Origin: Pseudarthrobacter sp. C4D7
GTDB taxonomy: Bacteria > Actinomycetota > Actinomycetes > Actinomycetales > Micrococcaceae
Length of the DNA stretch: 64,000 nucleotides
Direction: 5' to 3'
Assembly: GCF_013359725.1 (NCBI RefSeq)
Contig: NZ_JABFMW010000004.1
Span: forward strand, 62,001 to 126,000
Shown here: piece after piece, positions 1 to 7,829 of the stretch
How the letters are laid out: every line of letters begins with the position of its first letter
Position numbering within the stretch: position 1 is the stretch's first letter
Translations under genes and position numbers: made by a program
The notes under the pieces: model-generated
The model's database searches: none
Told to the model about the DNA's origin: nothing
Seen by the model: the letters and a program-made list of their open reading frames with translations, nothing else

Positions 1-61
1 CTAGGCTGCCAATCGGGCCACAACAGCCCATTGTTTCCAGTTCCGAAAACGGGTGCCCACC

Positions 62-961
62 ATGAAACCCATCAAGTTGCTGCTCGCTGCCTGCCTTCTC
101 GTGGCCTGGCAGGCAGGCTCCGCGCATGCAGACTCCGGCTCCGCCCTGGACGGCGGACCATTGGGCAACGACGTCTCCTGGCCTCAGTGCGGCACAGACC
201 TCCCGGCGCCGCCGGCGTTTGCAGTGGTGGGCGTGAACGGGGGGCGGCCGGGCACGGTCAACCCATGCCTGGCGGCCCAGTTGGCATGGGCAGACCAAAG
301 CGCCGAGTCGGCCGGTGGCACCCCGGCGGCAGTCTACGTGAACACCGCTGCTGCGGGGCCCGGGGAGTCCTTGTGGTGGCCGGCAGGGAACACCTACGGT
401 GAAACGTCTGTCAGCAACCCGTACGGACTGTGCGATGGCACCGCGTCTCCGGCCTGCGCTTACATCCACGGCTATGCCACGGCTGCCGACGATGCCGCGA
501 TCCTGAAGGAAGCGGACGGCAGTGGAGTACACCGGATGTGGTGGCTGGACGTTGAAACCGGGAACAGCTGGTTGTGGGACAAGGCAGCCAATATGGCTGA
601 ACTGGAAGGCATGACGGCCTACCTCCAGGGGGCCGGCGCAAAAGTTGGGATCTACTCCACGGCCTACCAGTTCGGGGAAATCGCCGGTGCCGTGGACCAA
701 CGCAGCAACCTCTACGCGCTCCCGAACTGGCTGGCAGGCCCGGACTCAGCGTGGTCTGCCAGAGAGTACTGTGGGGCCGCCCCCTTAACCCCCGGAGGAA
801 CGGTCACCACCACCCAGTTCACGGAGGACAACCTGGACTATAACTACCGATGCCCGGCCTACGCTCCGGCCCCCGCTCCAGCGCCTGCCTCGCCGGTAGC
901 GCAGCCCGAACCGGCACGCTCAATCCGGTACGTGGAACTGCATCCGGCTCCCATCTCGTAA
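62..961 (+). CDS. Secreted DUF1906 / GH25-like glycoside hydrolase-like protein
   Basis: A 299-residue exported protein. A Sec signal peptide is visible (charged MKPIK, hydrophobic run, cleavage near AHA-D about residue 24). The body resembles the Rv2525c/DUF1906 and GH25-like TIM-barrel family: DVSWPQCG near the start, WLDVETGNSW in the middle (the acidic D and E fit a glycosidase-like site), GIYST, LPNWLAG, and a closing TQFTEDNLDYNYRC. The C-terminus is a proline/alanine-rich tail typical of wall-associated regions. The ATG at 62 is preferred over an in-frame GTG at 53 because the signal peptide begins there. A role in cell-wall binding or hydrolysis is inferred from family resemblance; true catalytic activity is unproven for many DUF1906 members. 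Confidence 0.75.
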   Translation: MKPIKLLLAACLLVAWQAGSAHADSGSALDGGPLGNDVSWPQCGTDLPAPPAFAVVGVNGGRPGTVNPCLAAQLAWADQSAESAGGTPAAVYVNTAAAGPGESLWWPAGNTYGETSVSNPYGLCDGTASPACAYIHGYATAADDAAILKEADGSGVHRMWWLDVETGNSWLWDKAANMAELEGMTAYLQGAGAKVGIYSTAYQFGEIAGAVDQRSNLYALPNWLAGPDSAWSAREYCGAAPLTPGGTVTTTQFTEDNLDYNYRCPAYAPAPAPAPASPVAQPEPARSIRYVELHPAPIS

Positions 962-987
962 CCCGGGCCCCGGGTCGAAGAAACGTC

Positions 988-2337
988 CTAGCGGGCTCCC
1001 GGTTGCGGCCGCCCGGAGAAAGGATCCCTGCGGTCTTTGGGAACCGTGGGCGGCGGAGTTTTGGTCAACGCGAAGCGGGTAGCAGTGGCCGCACCGCCGG
1101 CACCGAGGACTCCGCCCAACACCGCCGTGGACTGCACCAGTGATGGATCTTTGCTTGCGCCCACCTGCCGGGCCGCCTCCTCATAGCCCGTGAGGCTGTG
1201 GCCGGGACCCAGCCCGGCGTCTCCCCCGCCGCGCACGTAGAGGTCGTTGGTCATGGTGACGGTGACCTGGTTCCTGGCATCGCGGTTAGGCAAGCCATCG
1301 CTGCCGGGCACCCAGTCTGTCCGGTGCTCCAGGTGAAGGGTGCTGACATCGGGGGACGGTGTGATGCGCGAAACCGGAGACCCTGCGGTCAGGACGTATT
1401 TGAGCCGATATTCCTTCAGGAAATCCTCGTCAGCCGCGAGGTTCATCGCGTGGATGCCGCCCTGGCTGTAGCCGACAGCAACCACGTCCGCCCCCGGTGC
1501 CGCACCCGCCGCACGCAGCGACTGGATCACGGCGGCATTCACGTATCCGGACTGGCCTCCCATGCCGTCAACGATTCCGCCCAGGTCGAAAGGATTGGTT
1601 CCCCCGTCGGCTTCATTAACCTGGGTTCCGGGAACCACCACAATGTAGGCCTTGCCGCTTCCGGTATCCACCTCAATGACTTCGATGTAGCCACTTCCGC
1701 GGGCTTCAATCAGCTGTACCCTTTGCAGCAGCCCGGCAGGACTGGCGTCAAGATCGATGGGCACACTCTCCTCCCGCGTTGCCGTCACCGTTCCGGTGCG
1801 CAGGGAAGGGATGTTTTCTTCGATGACGGGCTCGATCGCGGGCAGGAGGAGGACGGCGTCTGCCGCGAGCATTTCCGTGGCATCCCCGTTCAGGAATCCG
1901 GTCCGCCAGAAGTCCACGTGCTTTTGGAACTCAACGTCGGGATCTGACAGCCCCAGCCTCCACTGAAGGTGGGCAGCGGATTCAGCTATCTCATAGTCGC
2001 GCCTGCAGCTGCGCACCTGTCCGCTGATCCGCTGCAGTTCCTGGCGAACATCCCGGACGGCATCCTTTGCCTCCCACACGGCCATGAGAGCCGCGGTTCC
2101 CGTACCGCGCGGATGGTCCTGTTGCACGCCAAGCTCCTGCCAGGCGGCGAAGAGCCCCGCCTCGATGGCTGCGAGCTGCTCTGCGAGCAGGCTGAGCTTA
2201 CCGGCTCCCTTCTCAAGCTCATCCAGCTGGACAGTGATGCCGCCGACCCCGCCGGAGACCGTGAGGTTGCCGTCGGGAGGTGGCGGCAAGACCCGGATGG
2301 GTCCGCCCGATCCGTGCGGCGTTGCGTCAGCCATCAC
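988..2337 (-). CDS. Alpha/beta hydrolase with WXG100-like helical N-terminus
   Basis: A 449-residue protein. Residues about 30-130 are a predicted helical hairpin rich in Leu, Ala, Gln and Glu, resembling WXG100/LXG-type N-terminal regions of type VII substrates. The C-terminal half is an alpha/beta hydrolase: the nucleophile elbow GYSQGG supplies the Ser, with a preceding strand VVAVGYS and a later His in GPGHSLTGYE. Tandem starts lie at 2337 (GTG) and 2334 (ATG), overlapping the stop of the upstream 95-residue WXG-like gene, so the two are translationally coupled. There is no signal peptide. Substrate is unknown; lipase or esterase activity is the family expectation, and secretion through an ESX-like system is my inference. 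Confidence 0.7.
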   Translation of the reverse strand: MMADATPHGSGGPIRVLPPPPDGNLTVSGGVGGITVQLDELEKGAGKLSLLAEQLAAIEAGLFAAWQELGVQQDHPRGTGTAALMAVWEAKDAVRDVRQELQRISGQVRSCRRDYEIAESAAHLQWRLGLSDPDVEFQKHVDFWRTGFLNGDATEMLAADAVLLLPAIEPVIEENIPSLRTGTVTATREESVPIDLDASPAGLLQRVQLIEARGSGYIEVIEVDTGSGKAYIVVVPGTQVNEADGGTNPFDLGGIVDGMGGQSGYVNAAVIQSLRAAGAAPGADVVAVGYSQGGIHAMNLAADEDFLKEYRLKYVLTAGSPVSRITPSPDVSTLHLEHRTDWVPGSDGLPNRDARNQVTVTMTNDLYVRGGGDAGLGPGHSLTGYEEAARQVGASKDPSLVQSTAVLGGVLGAGGAATATRFALTKTPPPTVPKDRRDPFSGRPQPGAR

Positions 2338-2621
2338 AACCGCCCATCGGGCGGGCAGTCGGATGTCAGTGCTGCGCTGGCGTGCACTGCCACAGCGGCA
2401 GAGGCTTCCCGGATCCGGTCCAGTGCCCTCCGCACCGCCACCGCCTGGAGGCTGACGGAGTTGCGGTAGGCCTGCCCGGCCGGTGATTCCCAGTCCACCA
2501 ACTGGATCTCCTGGAATCCGGCCAGCACTTCTTCAGTCCTGTCCGAGCACTGCGCCACTTTCCTGCCCACCTCCTGGACATCAAGGCTGACGGCCAGCCC
2601 ATTCCCCCACATCCCGTCCAT
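2334..2621 (-). CDS. WXG100-like small helical protein
   Basis: A 95-residue, mostly helical protein with the length and pattern of WXG100 (EsxA/EsxB) proteins: helix, a central turn containing DWESPAGQAYR, then a second helix. The canonical W-x-G turn appears here as W-E-S. A purine-rich ribosome-binding site (GGGAGAGGG) lies just upstream. It overlaps the following alpha/beta hydrolase gene by a few bases, so the two are probably made together, perhaps as partner and effector of a type VII secretion system. No ESX machinery is seen in the window. Confidence 0.6.
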   Translation of the reverse strand: MDGMWGNGLAVSLDVQEVGRKVAQCSDRTEEVLAGFQEIQLVDWESPAGQAYRNSVSLQAVAVRRALDRIREASAAVAVHASAALTSDCPPDGRL

Positions 2622-2800
2622 CGCACCCTCTCCCTGCTCTTTCCGCCCTGGCTCCCCGGCCGGATTGAATGCCGCAACCCCGCCGCTCCCAACGCTAGGC
2701 AGAGGGCACCGCGCACGTCAGCGCCGCCGCCGGCCATGTGGAGAAGTAACGTGGCCGGCCACGCTTAAGGCGGCGCCGGACTTCATGAAAGAATCAGCAC

Positions 2801-4243
2801 ATGCCTGAAACTGCCGCCACAGCTGATACCCGTACGCCCTCAGGACGCCTGGCCCTCGCCGCGTCATCGGACAAGATCGCGCTTGGGCCCCTGGACGGCC
2901 GTTACCAGTCCGCCGTCGCGCCCCTCGTTGACTACCTGTCCGAGGCCGCCCTCAACCGGGACCGCGTGGCCGTCGAAGTGGAGTGGCTCATCCACCTGAC
3001 CAGCAACAACGTCCTTCCCGGGGCTGGCCCCCTGAGCACGGAGCAGCAGGCCCGGCTCCGCGCCATCGTCACCGAATTCGACGCCGCATCCGTCGCTGAA
3101 CTGGCTGAGATCGAAGCCGTGACCGTGCACGATGTGAAGGCCGTGGAGTACTACATTGGCCGCCGCCTCCCCGCCATCGGCATCGAGAACCTGACCGCCA
3201 TGGTCCACTTCGGCTGCACCTCCGAGGACATCAACAACCTCTCCTACGCTCTGGGCGTCAAGGGCGCTGTGGAGGACGTGTGGCTGCCGGCAGCACGCAC
3301 CCTGGTGGCACAGATCAGCAGGATGGCGGAGGACAACCGGTCGGTTCCCATGCTGTCCCGCACCCACGGCCAGCCGGCCACCCCCACCACGCTGGGCAAG
3401 GAACTGGCCGTCATCGCCCACCGCCTCACCCGCCAGCTGGACCGGATTGCCAAGACCGAATACCTGGGCAAGATCAACGGCGCAACCGGCACCTATGCCG
3501 CCCACGTGGCCTCCGTCCCCGGCGCCGACTGGCAGCAGGTTTCCAGGTCGTTCGTGGAAACCCTGGGCCTGACGTGGAACCCGCTCACCACGCAGATCGA
3601 AAGCCACGACTGGCAGGCCGAGCTCTACGCCGACGTCGCGCGCTTCAACCGCATCCTGCACAACGTCTGCACGGACATCTGGAGCTACATCTCCATCGGC
3701 TACTTCGCGCAGATCCCCGTGGCCGGCGCCACGGGCTCATCCACCATGCCGCATAAGGTCAACCCCATCCGCTTCGAAAACGCCGAGGCCAACCTGGAGA
3801 TCTCCAACGGCCTGCTGGACACCCTGGCCGCCACCCTGGTGACCTCCCGCTGGCAGCGCGACCTCACCGACTCCTCCAGCCAGCGCAACATCGGCGTGGC
3901 GTTCGGCCACTCCCTGCTGGCCATCTCCAACGTAGCCAAGGGCCTGGAGCGCCTCGACGTGGCAGAGGACGTCCTCGCCGCGGACCTGGACACCAACTGG
4001 GAGGTCCTCGGCGAGGCGATCCAGATGGTGATGCGGGCGGAGGCGATCGCCGGCGTCGAGGGCATGGAAAACCCCTACGAGCGGCTCAAGGACCTCACCC
4101 GCGGCCAGCGCGTGGATGCCGCGCGCATGCAGGAATTCGTTCAGGGCCTGGGCCTTTCCCCGGAAGCCGAAGCACGCCTCCTGGCACTCACCCCCGGCCG
4201 GTACACCGGTATCGCGGACCAGCTGGTGGACCACCTGAAGTAG
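2801..4243 (+). CDS. purB: Adenylosuccinate lyase
   Basis: A 480-residue member of the fumarase/aspartase superfamily, full length for the long actinobacterial/gammaproteobacterial-type PurB. It cleaves SAICAR to AICAR plus fumarate, and adenylosuccinate to AMP plus fumarate, in purine synthesis. Diagnostic segments are LGPLDGRYQSAV at the N-terminus, HFGCTSEDINN, SRTHGQPATPTT, and the superfamily signature GSSTMPHKVNP near residue 312. It stands alone, followed by a GC-rich hairpin with a T-run that should end its transcript. Confidence 0.95.
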   Translation: MPETAATADTRTPSGRLALAASSDKIALGPLDGRYQSAVAPLVDYLSEAALNRDRVAVEVEWLIHLTSNNVLPGAGPLSTEQQARLRAIVTEFDAASVAELAEIEAVTVHDVKAVEYYIGRRLPAIGIENLTAMVHFGCTSEDINNLSYALGVKGAVEDVWLPAARTLVAQISRMAEDNRSVPMLSRTHGQPATPTTLGKELAVIAHRLTRQLDRIAKTEYLGKINGATGTYAAHVASVPGADWQQVSRSFVETLGLTWNPLTTQIESHDWQAELYADVARFNRILHNVCTDIWSYISIGYFAQIPVAGATGSSTMPHKVNPIRFENAEANLEISNGLLDTLAATLVTSRWQRDLTDSSSQRNIGVAFGHSLLAISNVAKGLERLDVAEDVLAADLDTNWEVLGEAIQMVMRAEAIAGVEGMENPYERLKDLTRGQRVDAARMQEFVQGLGLSPEAEARLLALTPGRYTGIADQLVDHLK

Positions 4244-4277
4244 GCCCTGCGCCAGCAGGACAAGAAGGTACGACGGC

Positions 4278-4310
4278 GGCGCGGGGCTCCCCCGGGCCCG
4301 GCGCCTTTTT
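4278..4310 (+). terminator. Intrinsic terminator after purB
   Basis: A GC-rich imperfect hairpin (GGCGC...GGGGC paired with GGCCC...GCGCC) is followed directly by TTTTT at 4306-4310, 35 bases past the purB stop. The position and T-run fit rho-independent termination. Confidence 0.6.
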
Positions 4311-4378
4311 GTGGCTCGGCAGCGCGACAGCCGCCCCAACGGCGGGCTGACGGCCATTTGGGGTGGGAAACTGGGAAC

Positions 4379-5056
4379 ATGAAGCTGCTCCTGATCCGCC
4401 ATGGCGAAACCCCCGGTAACGTACTGGGGGAGTTGGACACCGATCATCCCGGTCCCGGGTTGACCGAACTCGGCCAACGCCAGGCCGAGGCCATGGCACG
4501 GGCACTTGCCAACGAACGCATTGGTGCGCTGTACGCTTCCACCCTGGTCAGGACGCAGATCACTGCCGCTCCCCTGGCGCTGCTGCACACCCTGGAAGTT
4601 GAGGTGCTGGAGGGGCTGCACGAGATCGAGGCCGGGGCGCTGGAGAAGCTCACCGACCATGAATCACACAAGCGCTATATGGGCACCGTGATCTCCTGGG
4701 CCGCCGGCGACTTGGACCGCCGCATGCCGGCCGGACCGGACGGCCATGCGTTTTTTGAGCGGTTCGACGCCGCGATTGCGCTGGTGGTGGAGCGGGCGGA
4801 ACGGCAGCAGCACGGCACCGTTGCCGTGGTCAGCCACGGAGCCGCCATCCGCACCTGGGCGGGGCTGCGGGCCGAGGGCGCGGACCACGAGTTCGCTGCG
4901 CGCCACGTCCTGGCCAATACCGGAATTGTGGCGGTTGAGGGCAGCCCGGACGCCGGCTGGAACCTGCTCCACTGGGACGGTAGCCCAGTGGGCGGCCTGG
5001 CCCTGGCTGACCCAGCCGCCGGGGACCCGACCGGACGGGACGTGTCCGCGCCGTAG
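4379..5056 (+). CDS. Histidine phosphatase (phosphoglycerate mutase-like)
   Basis: A 225-residue histidine phosphatase superfamily protein. The N-terminal LLIRHGET supplies the phosphorylated His; the second conserved His is in VVSHGAAIRTW. An arginine in the STLVRTQITA segment fits the phosphate pocket. The start is the ATG directly before the RHG strand. Family members dephosphorylate small molecules, sugar phosphates or lipids; the substrate cannot be read from sequence. It is convergent with the kinase gene downstream, with only 14 bases between stops. Confidence 0.8.
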   Translation: MKLLLIRHGETPGNVLGELDTDHPGPGLTELGQRQAEAMARALANERIGALYASTLVRTQITAAPLALLHTLEVEVLEGLHEIEAGALEKLTDHESHKRYMGTVISWAAGDLDRRMPAGPDGHAFFERFDAAIALVVERAERQQHGTVAVVSHGAAIRTWAGLRAEGADHEFAARHVLANTGIVAVEGSPDAGWNLLHWDGSPVGGLALADPAAGDPTGRDVSAP

Positions 5057-5070
5057 GTGTGCTGCCGGCG

Positions 5071-6036
5071 CTAGGCCTGCTGCCGGTGCCGCCGGGAGGG
5101 AAAAGCCCCCGCCGCCGGGCAGGGGCGCGCACCCATGGTGCCCCGCCCGGTGTGGCTGCCCTGGATGCCAGGACTGCCTGACGGTACCCCGGGGATAAGC
5201 CGGGCTGCCATCGCTGCGGCGTCGGCCGCCGTCGGCCGGTCCCGGGGATCCATGGCAGTCAGGGACCGCAGGAAAGGAACCCAGTCGCCGAGATGGCCGG
5301 GGACGTCCGGTGACCGCAGGGTCCTTGCCACCAGAGACTCGATGGCGGTGCCGGGAAATGCCTTCTGGCCGGTGAGAACTTCCAGCAGCACCAGCCCCAT
5401 GGCGTAGACGTCCCACGACGGCGCAACTGCCCCGCCGGACGCCTGTTCCGGGCTCATATAGTGCACGGTGCCGGACGAGATCCCTGGCTCGGGTGCCGAG
5501 CCGATGGCGGCGGCAATGCCGAGATCGATGATGCGGACAGGACTCCTCCGCAGGCCGCTCAGCATCAGGTTTGCAGGTTTGATGTCCCGGTGCACCAGTC
5601 CATTGGCGTGCAGGTATGCCAGGGCACCAAACAGGCCGCGGGCCCAGAGGGCGACAGCGCCGGCCTTGGGGCTTCCCACCCGAATGGTCTCGGCCAGGCT
5701 GGCGCCGAGGGCCAGTTCCTCGATGAGGTAGGGCCGGCTGGAGTGGGCGCCAGGGCCTGCAACCACACCTTGGGCCACGAGTTTGACGATTGATGGATGG
5801 TCCAGGCGGGCCAGGACCGCCGCTTCGTTCCGGATGCGCTGGTGCTGCTTCCGGCCGCTGGCGGCAGCAACCTTTACGGCGACGTCCGGGCCACCATGCA
5901 GGTCCACCGCACGAAATACTTCCGCGCCAGAACCCCTGCCCAGGCGTTCCTTCAGAACGTAGCGGCCTGCCAGCGGGTCGGCAGCAGCTTCCAGCGGGGA
6001 GGGCCTCAACAACGGCCGCGTGGCAACGGCGGTCAT
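5071..6036 (-). CDS. Soluble Ser/Thr protein kinase
   Basis: A 321-residue Hanks-type kinase. The glycine loop LGRGSGAEVF is near residues 32-41, the ATP-binding Lys is in VAVKV (about 55), the catalytic loop is HRDIKPANLM (about 149-158), and the APE-equivalent is MSPEQASGG. The Mg-binding DFG triplet is DLG, a common bacterial variant. Unlike PknA/PknB there is no transmembrane segment or PASTA domain; after the kinase fold only a short tail remains, so this is a compact cytoplasmic kinase. It overlaps the small upstream gene by four bases (ATGA), implying one transcript. Targets are unknown. Confidence 0.85.
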   Translation of the reverse strand: MTAVATRPLLRPSPLEAAADPLAGRYVLKERLGRGSGAEVFRAVDLHGGPDVAVKVAAASGRKQHQRIRNEAAVLARLDHPSIVKLVAQGVVAGPGAHSSRPYLIEELALGASLAETIRVGSPKAGAVALWARGLFGALAYLHANGLVHRDIKPANLMLSGLRRSPVRIIDLGIAAAIGSAPEPGISSGTVHYMSPEQASGGAVAPSWDVYAMGLVLLEVLTGQKAFPGTAIESLVARTLRSPDVPGHLGDWVPFLRSLTAMDPRDRPTAADAAAMAARLIPGVPSGSPGIQGSHTGRGTMGARPCPAAGAFPSRRHRQQA

Positions 6037-6362
6037 GCGGGGAACGCGAAGGATGGAGCAGCGGAGTTGTGGTCGGCGCAGTCATCGGTGGCCCAGGCAT
6101 CGAGCTGGAACCCGCAGGCGCAGCGCCATACCGGTGGAAGCGCGGCCAGTCCTGCGCCGGCTGGAGCAAAGGTGTAGCTGGTTCCCTGCCAACCGGAGGC
6201 GGGAGTAACCAGTTGCATCGGAGAGCCGCAGTGGATGGCGGCCTGACCCTGCGGCGCTACGGTGCCGTCCAGGGTGGGCCAGATCAAATCAAAATGCTCG
6301 TCCGGGGTTACGGCACCCGTACCGGGCTCACGCGGTGAAACTTCGGTGACAGAAACCAACAC
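6033..6362 (-). CDS. Small Cys/His protein upstream of kinase, unknown
   Basis: About 109 residues, not recognised. The C-terminal part contains a WRCACGFQLD segment followed by DDCADH, a Cys/His pattern that could bind zinc; an earlier HCG adds another Cys. The GTG start at 6362 is chosen because AACGGAG sits at good spacing; a TTG further upstream (6398) is possible. It ends in a four-base overlap with the kinase start, so the two are likely co-translated and it may be a partner or substrate of the kinase. Confidence 0.5.
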   Translation of the reverse strand: MLVSVTEVSPREPGTGAVTPDEHFDLIWPTLDGTVAPQGQAAIHCGSPMQLVTPASGWQGTSYTFAPAGAGLAALPPVWRCACGFQLDAWATDDCADHNSAAPSFAFPA

Positions 6363-6423
6363 ACTCACGACTCCGTTGAAAAGCACTTTCGGGAACAATC
6401 GTAAGCTTACATATATCTAGCTG

Positions 6424-6440
6424 AACTAGCTAGTCAGGCT
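6424..6440. promoter_or_regulatory. Near-perfect palindrome before the kinase pair
   Basis: CTAGC/CTAG-rich dyad between the MarR stop and the small gene upstream of the kinase: CTGA-A-CTAGCTAG-TCAG is a palindrome broken by one extra A, with a second palindrome GTAAGCTTAC at 6401-6410. It overlaps the end of the MarR gene and lies in the likely promoter of the kinase pair. It may be a regulator site; which protein binds is unknown. Confidence 0.3.
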
Positions 6441-6954
6441 AGTGAACTTTTAATTCTGCGCCTTCTTTGGCGTGCAGTGACTCGGTCATGCCCTGGAGGA
6501 AGTCCACCACGATGCGTGCTTCCTCAGCCGTGAGGCCTTCCGCCACCGCCATCATCCGGCGGTGCATGGCACCAAGGGTCTCCCGGACCTCTTTGTCCGA
6601 TTCCACCGTAGGCACCACCACCACGGAGCGTCGGTCGGTCGGGTGCGCCTCACGGCGGACATGCCCACTGGCTACCAGACGGTCAATCAGCGACGTAGTG
6701 GAAGCGCTAGTAATATTGAGGAACTGGCTCAGGTCCTTGGGCACCACCTGCTTGCCGGATGCCTGCACCCGCAGCAGGTACCGCAGGGCGAGGATGTCCG
6801 TTTCGCCCATGCCCATGGAGTCCCTGGTATTGCGGCGGATTTCCGTCTCGGCTGCCCGGTAGTCCCGGAGAGCCTTTAATACTGCCGCACTGTAATCCAG
6901 TTGCCCGTCGGGTCCGTACCAGTAGCCCGATCCCTCGTTGCCCATAGAAGCCAT
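6439..6954 (-). CDS. MarR family transcriptional regulator
   Basis: A 171-residue winged-helix regulator. The MarR core is clear: LALRYLLRVQ, the recognition region DLSQFLNITSASTTSLIDRLVASGHVRR and the wing with HPTDRRSVVV. The N-terminus carries a short aromatic-rich extension (SGYWYGPDG). MarR proteins usually repress neighbouring efflux or stress genes and respond to small phenolics or oxidants. Its own upstream region holds a dyad, ACCA-AC-TGGT, beside a TAAAAT -10-like element, suggesting autoregulation. No obvious target gene adjoins it. Confidence 0.85.
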   Translation of the reverse strand: MASMGNEGSGYWYGPDGQLDYSAAVLKALRDYRAAETEIRRNTRDSMGMGETDILALRYLLRVQASGKQVVPKDLSQFLNITSASTTSLIDRLVASGHVRREAHPTDRRSVVVVPTVESDKEVRETLGAMHRRMMAVAEGLTAEEARIVVDFLQGMTESLHAKEGAELKVH

Positions 6955-6966
6955 GCCATCATTTTA

Positions 6967-6976
6967 GACCAACTGG
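6967..6976. promoter_or_regulatory. Dyad in MarR promoter
   Basis: ACCA-AC-TGGT dyad about 13 bases upstream of the MarR start, adjacent to TAAAAT (read on the minus strand). Its position fits an autoregulatory MarR operator; short length keeps confidence low. Confidence 0.3.
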
Positions 6977-7108
6977 TAACTAGACCGCCAAGCGAATTGC
7001 AACGGGGCCGGTCCGGGCGTTATCCAGCTGCTAACCACGGGGAAACACCTGCGTAACTCCGCCGCCCTAGCCTTGTCAGGCATACCCCTCCGGCGAATAG
7101 AGGCAGCT

Positions 7109-7612
7109 ATGCAGACCAACCCCAGGCTCAACATCCGGCAGGTCCCCTGGACCAACCCCGTCGGCGCGGACCTTCGCCGCGCACAGCAGGCCGAACTCGA
7201 TGCCCGCTTTGGTAGGGCCGACCACGAACCCGGGCCGCCGCCGTCGGGCGCCGACTGCGCCGTCTTCCTGGTGGCGTACGACAAGGGGTCCGGGCAGCCC
7301 GTCGGCTGCGGCGGGCTGCGGCTCCTGGATGGAACGACGGCCGAGATCAAACGGCTCTACGTGCTGCCCTATACGCGCGGCTCCGGCGTTGCCAGCTCCA
7401 TCCTGGCGGCACTGGAGGCGGAGGCGTTCAGCCAAGGCATCACGCGCATCAAAGCCGAAGCGGGGTCGGCCCAGCCGGACGGGCGGAACTTCTACGAAAA
7501 CTCCGGCTTCGAGCCCGTCCCGAACTTCGGTCCCTACATCGGCGTTGAGCACTCCCACTGCTACGCCAAGGCCATCAACGCCCACAGCGCCGCCCAGACC
7601 GCCATGGCGTAG
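7109..7612 (+). CDS. GNAT family N-acetyltransferase
   Basis: A 167-residue GNAT acetyltransferase that would transfer acetyl from acetyl-CoA to an amine. The central motif A is present as IKRLYVLPYTRGSGVASSILAAL (acetyl-CoA pyrophosphate loop RGSGVA), preceded by GCGGLRLLDG and followed by AEAGSAQPDGRNFYENSGF, a typical motif B. The ATG at 7109 is preferred over a GTG 36 bases upstream because the domain alignment starts there. Substrate unknown; transcribed alone and ended by the hairpin at 7724-7765. Confidence 0.8.
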   Translation: MQTNPRLNIRQVPWTNPVGADLRRAQQAELDARFGRADHEPGPPPSGADCAVFLVAYDKGSGQPVGCGGLRLLDGTTAEIKRLYVLPYTRGSGVASSILAALEAEAFSQGITRIKAEAGSAQPDGRNFYENSGFEPVPNFGPYIGVEHSHCYAKAINAHSAAQTAMA

Positions 7613-7723
7613 GCTCCGCCCCGGCGTTGCCGCAGAACAGGACTCCCGGGCGACGGGCCAAGGTTTGCCTCCGGTTCAGGCAGGCGCCCCCTTCCGTTTT
7701 CCCGGCTGGATCAAAGTAAGAAG

Positions 7724-7765
7724 CCGGGCTGTTTATCGAATCGATAGCTATAACAGCCCGGTTTT
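7724..7765 (+). terminator. Hairpin with T-run between GNAT and ABC operon
   Basis: Ten-base perfect stem (CCGGGCTGTT with AACAGCCCGG) followed by TTTT. The 18-base loop itself contains a second small dyad, TATCG-AAT-CGATA, so a two-tier structure is possible. It lies 65 bases ahead of the ABC binding-protein start; termination of the GNAT transcript is likeliest, but an operator role is not excluded. Confidence 0.6.
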
Positions 7766-7829
7766 CGTCGTGCCCGGCTATAGGCTGTGCGGACATGCTC
7801 CGATTCCAGTCCAGAAATGAGTCCTGATC

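Noticed and set aside
4664..6169. A 501-codon minus-strand frame across the phosphatase and kinase
   Set aside because: Arg/Pro/Gly-rich shadow; both real genes have clear catalytic motifs in other frames.
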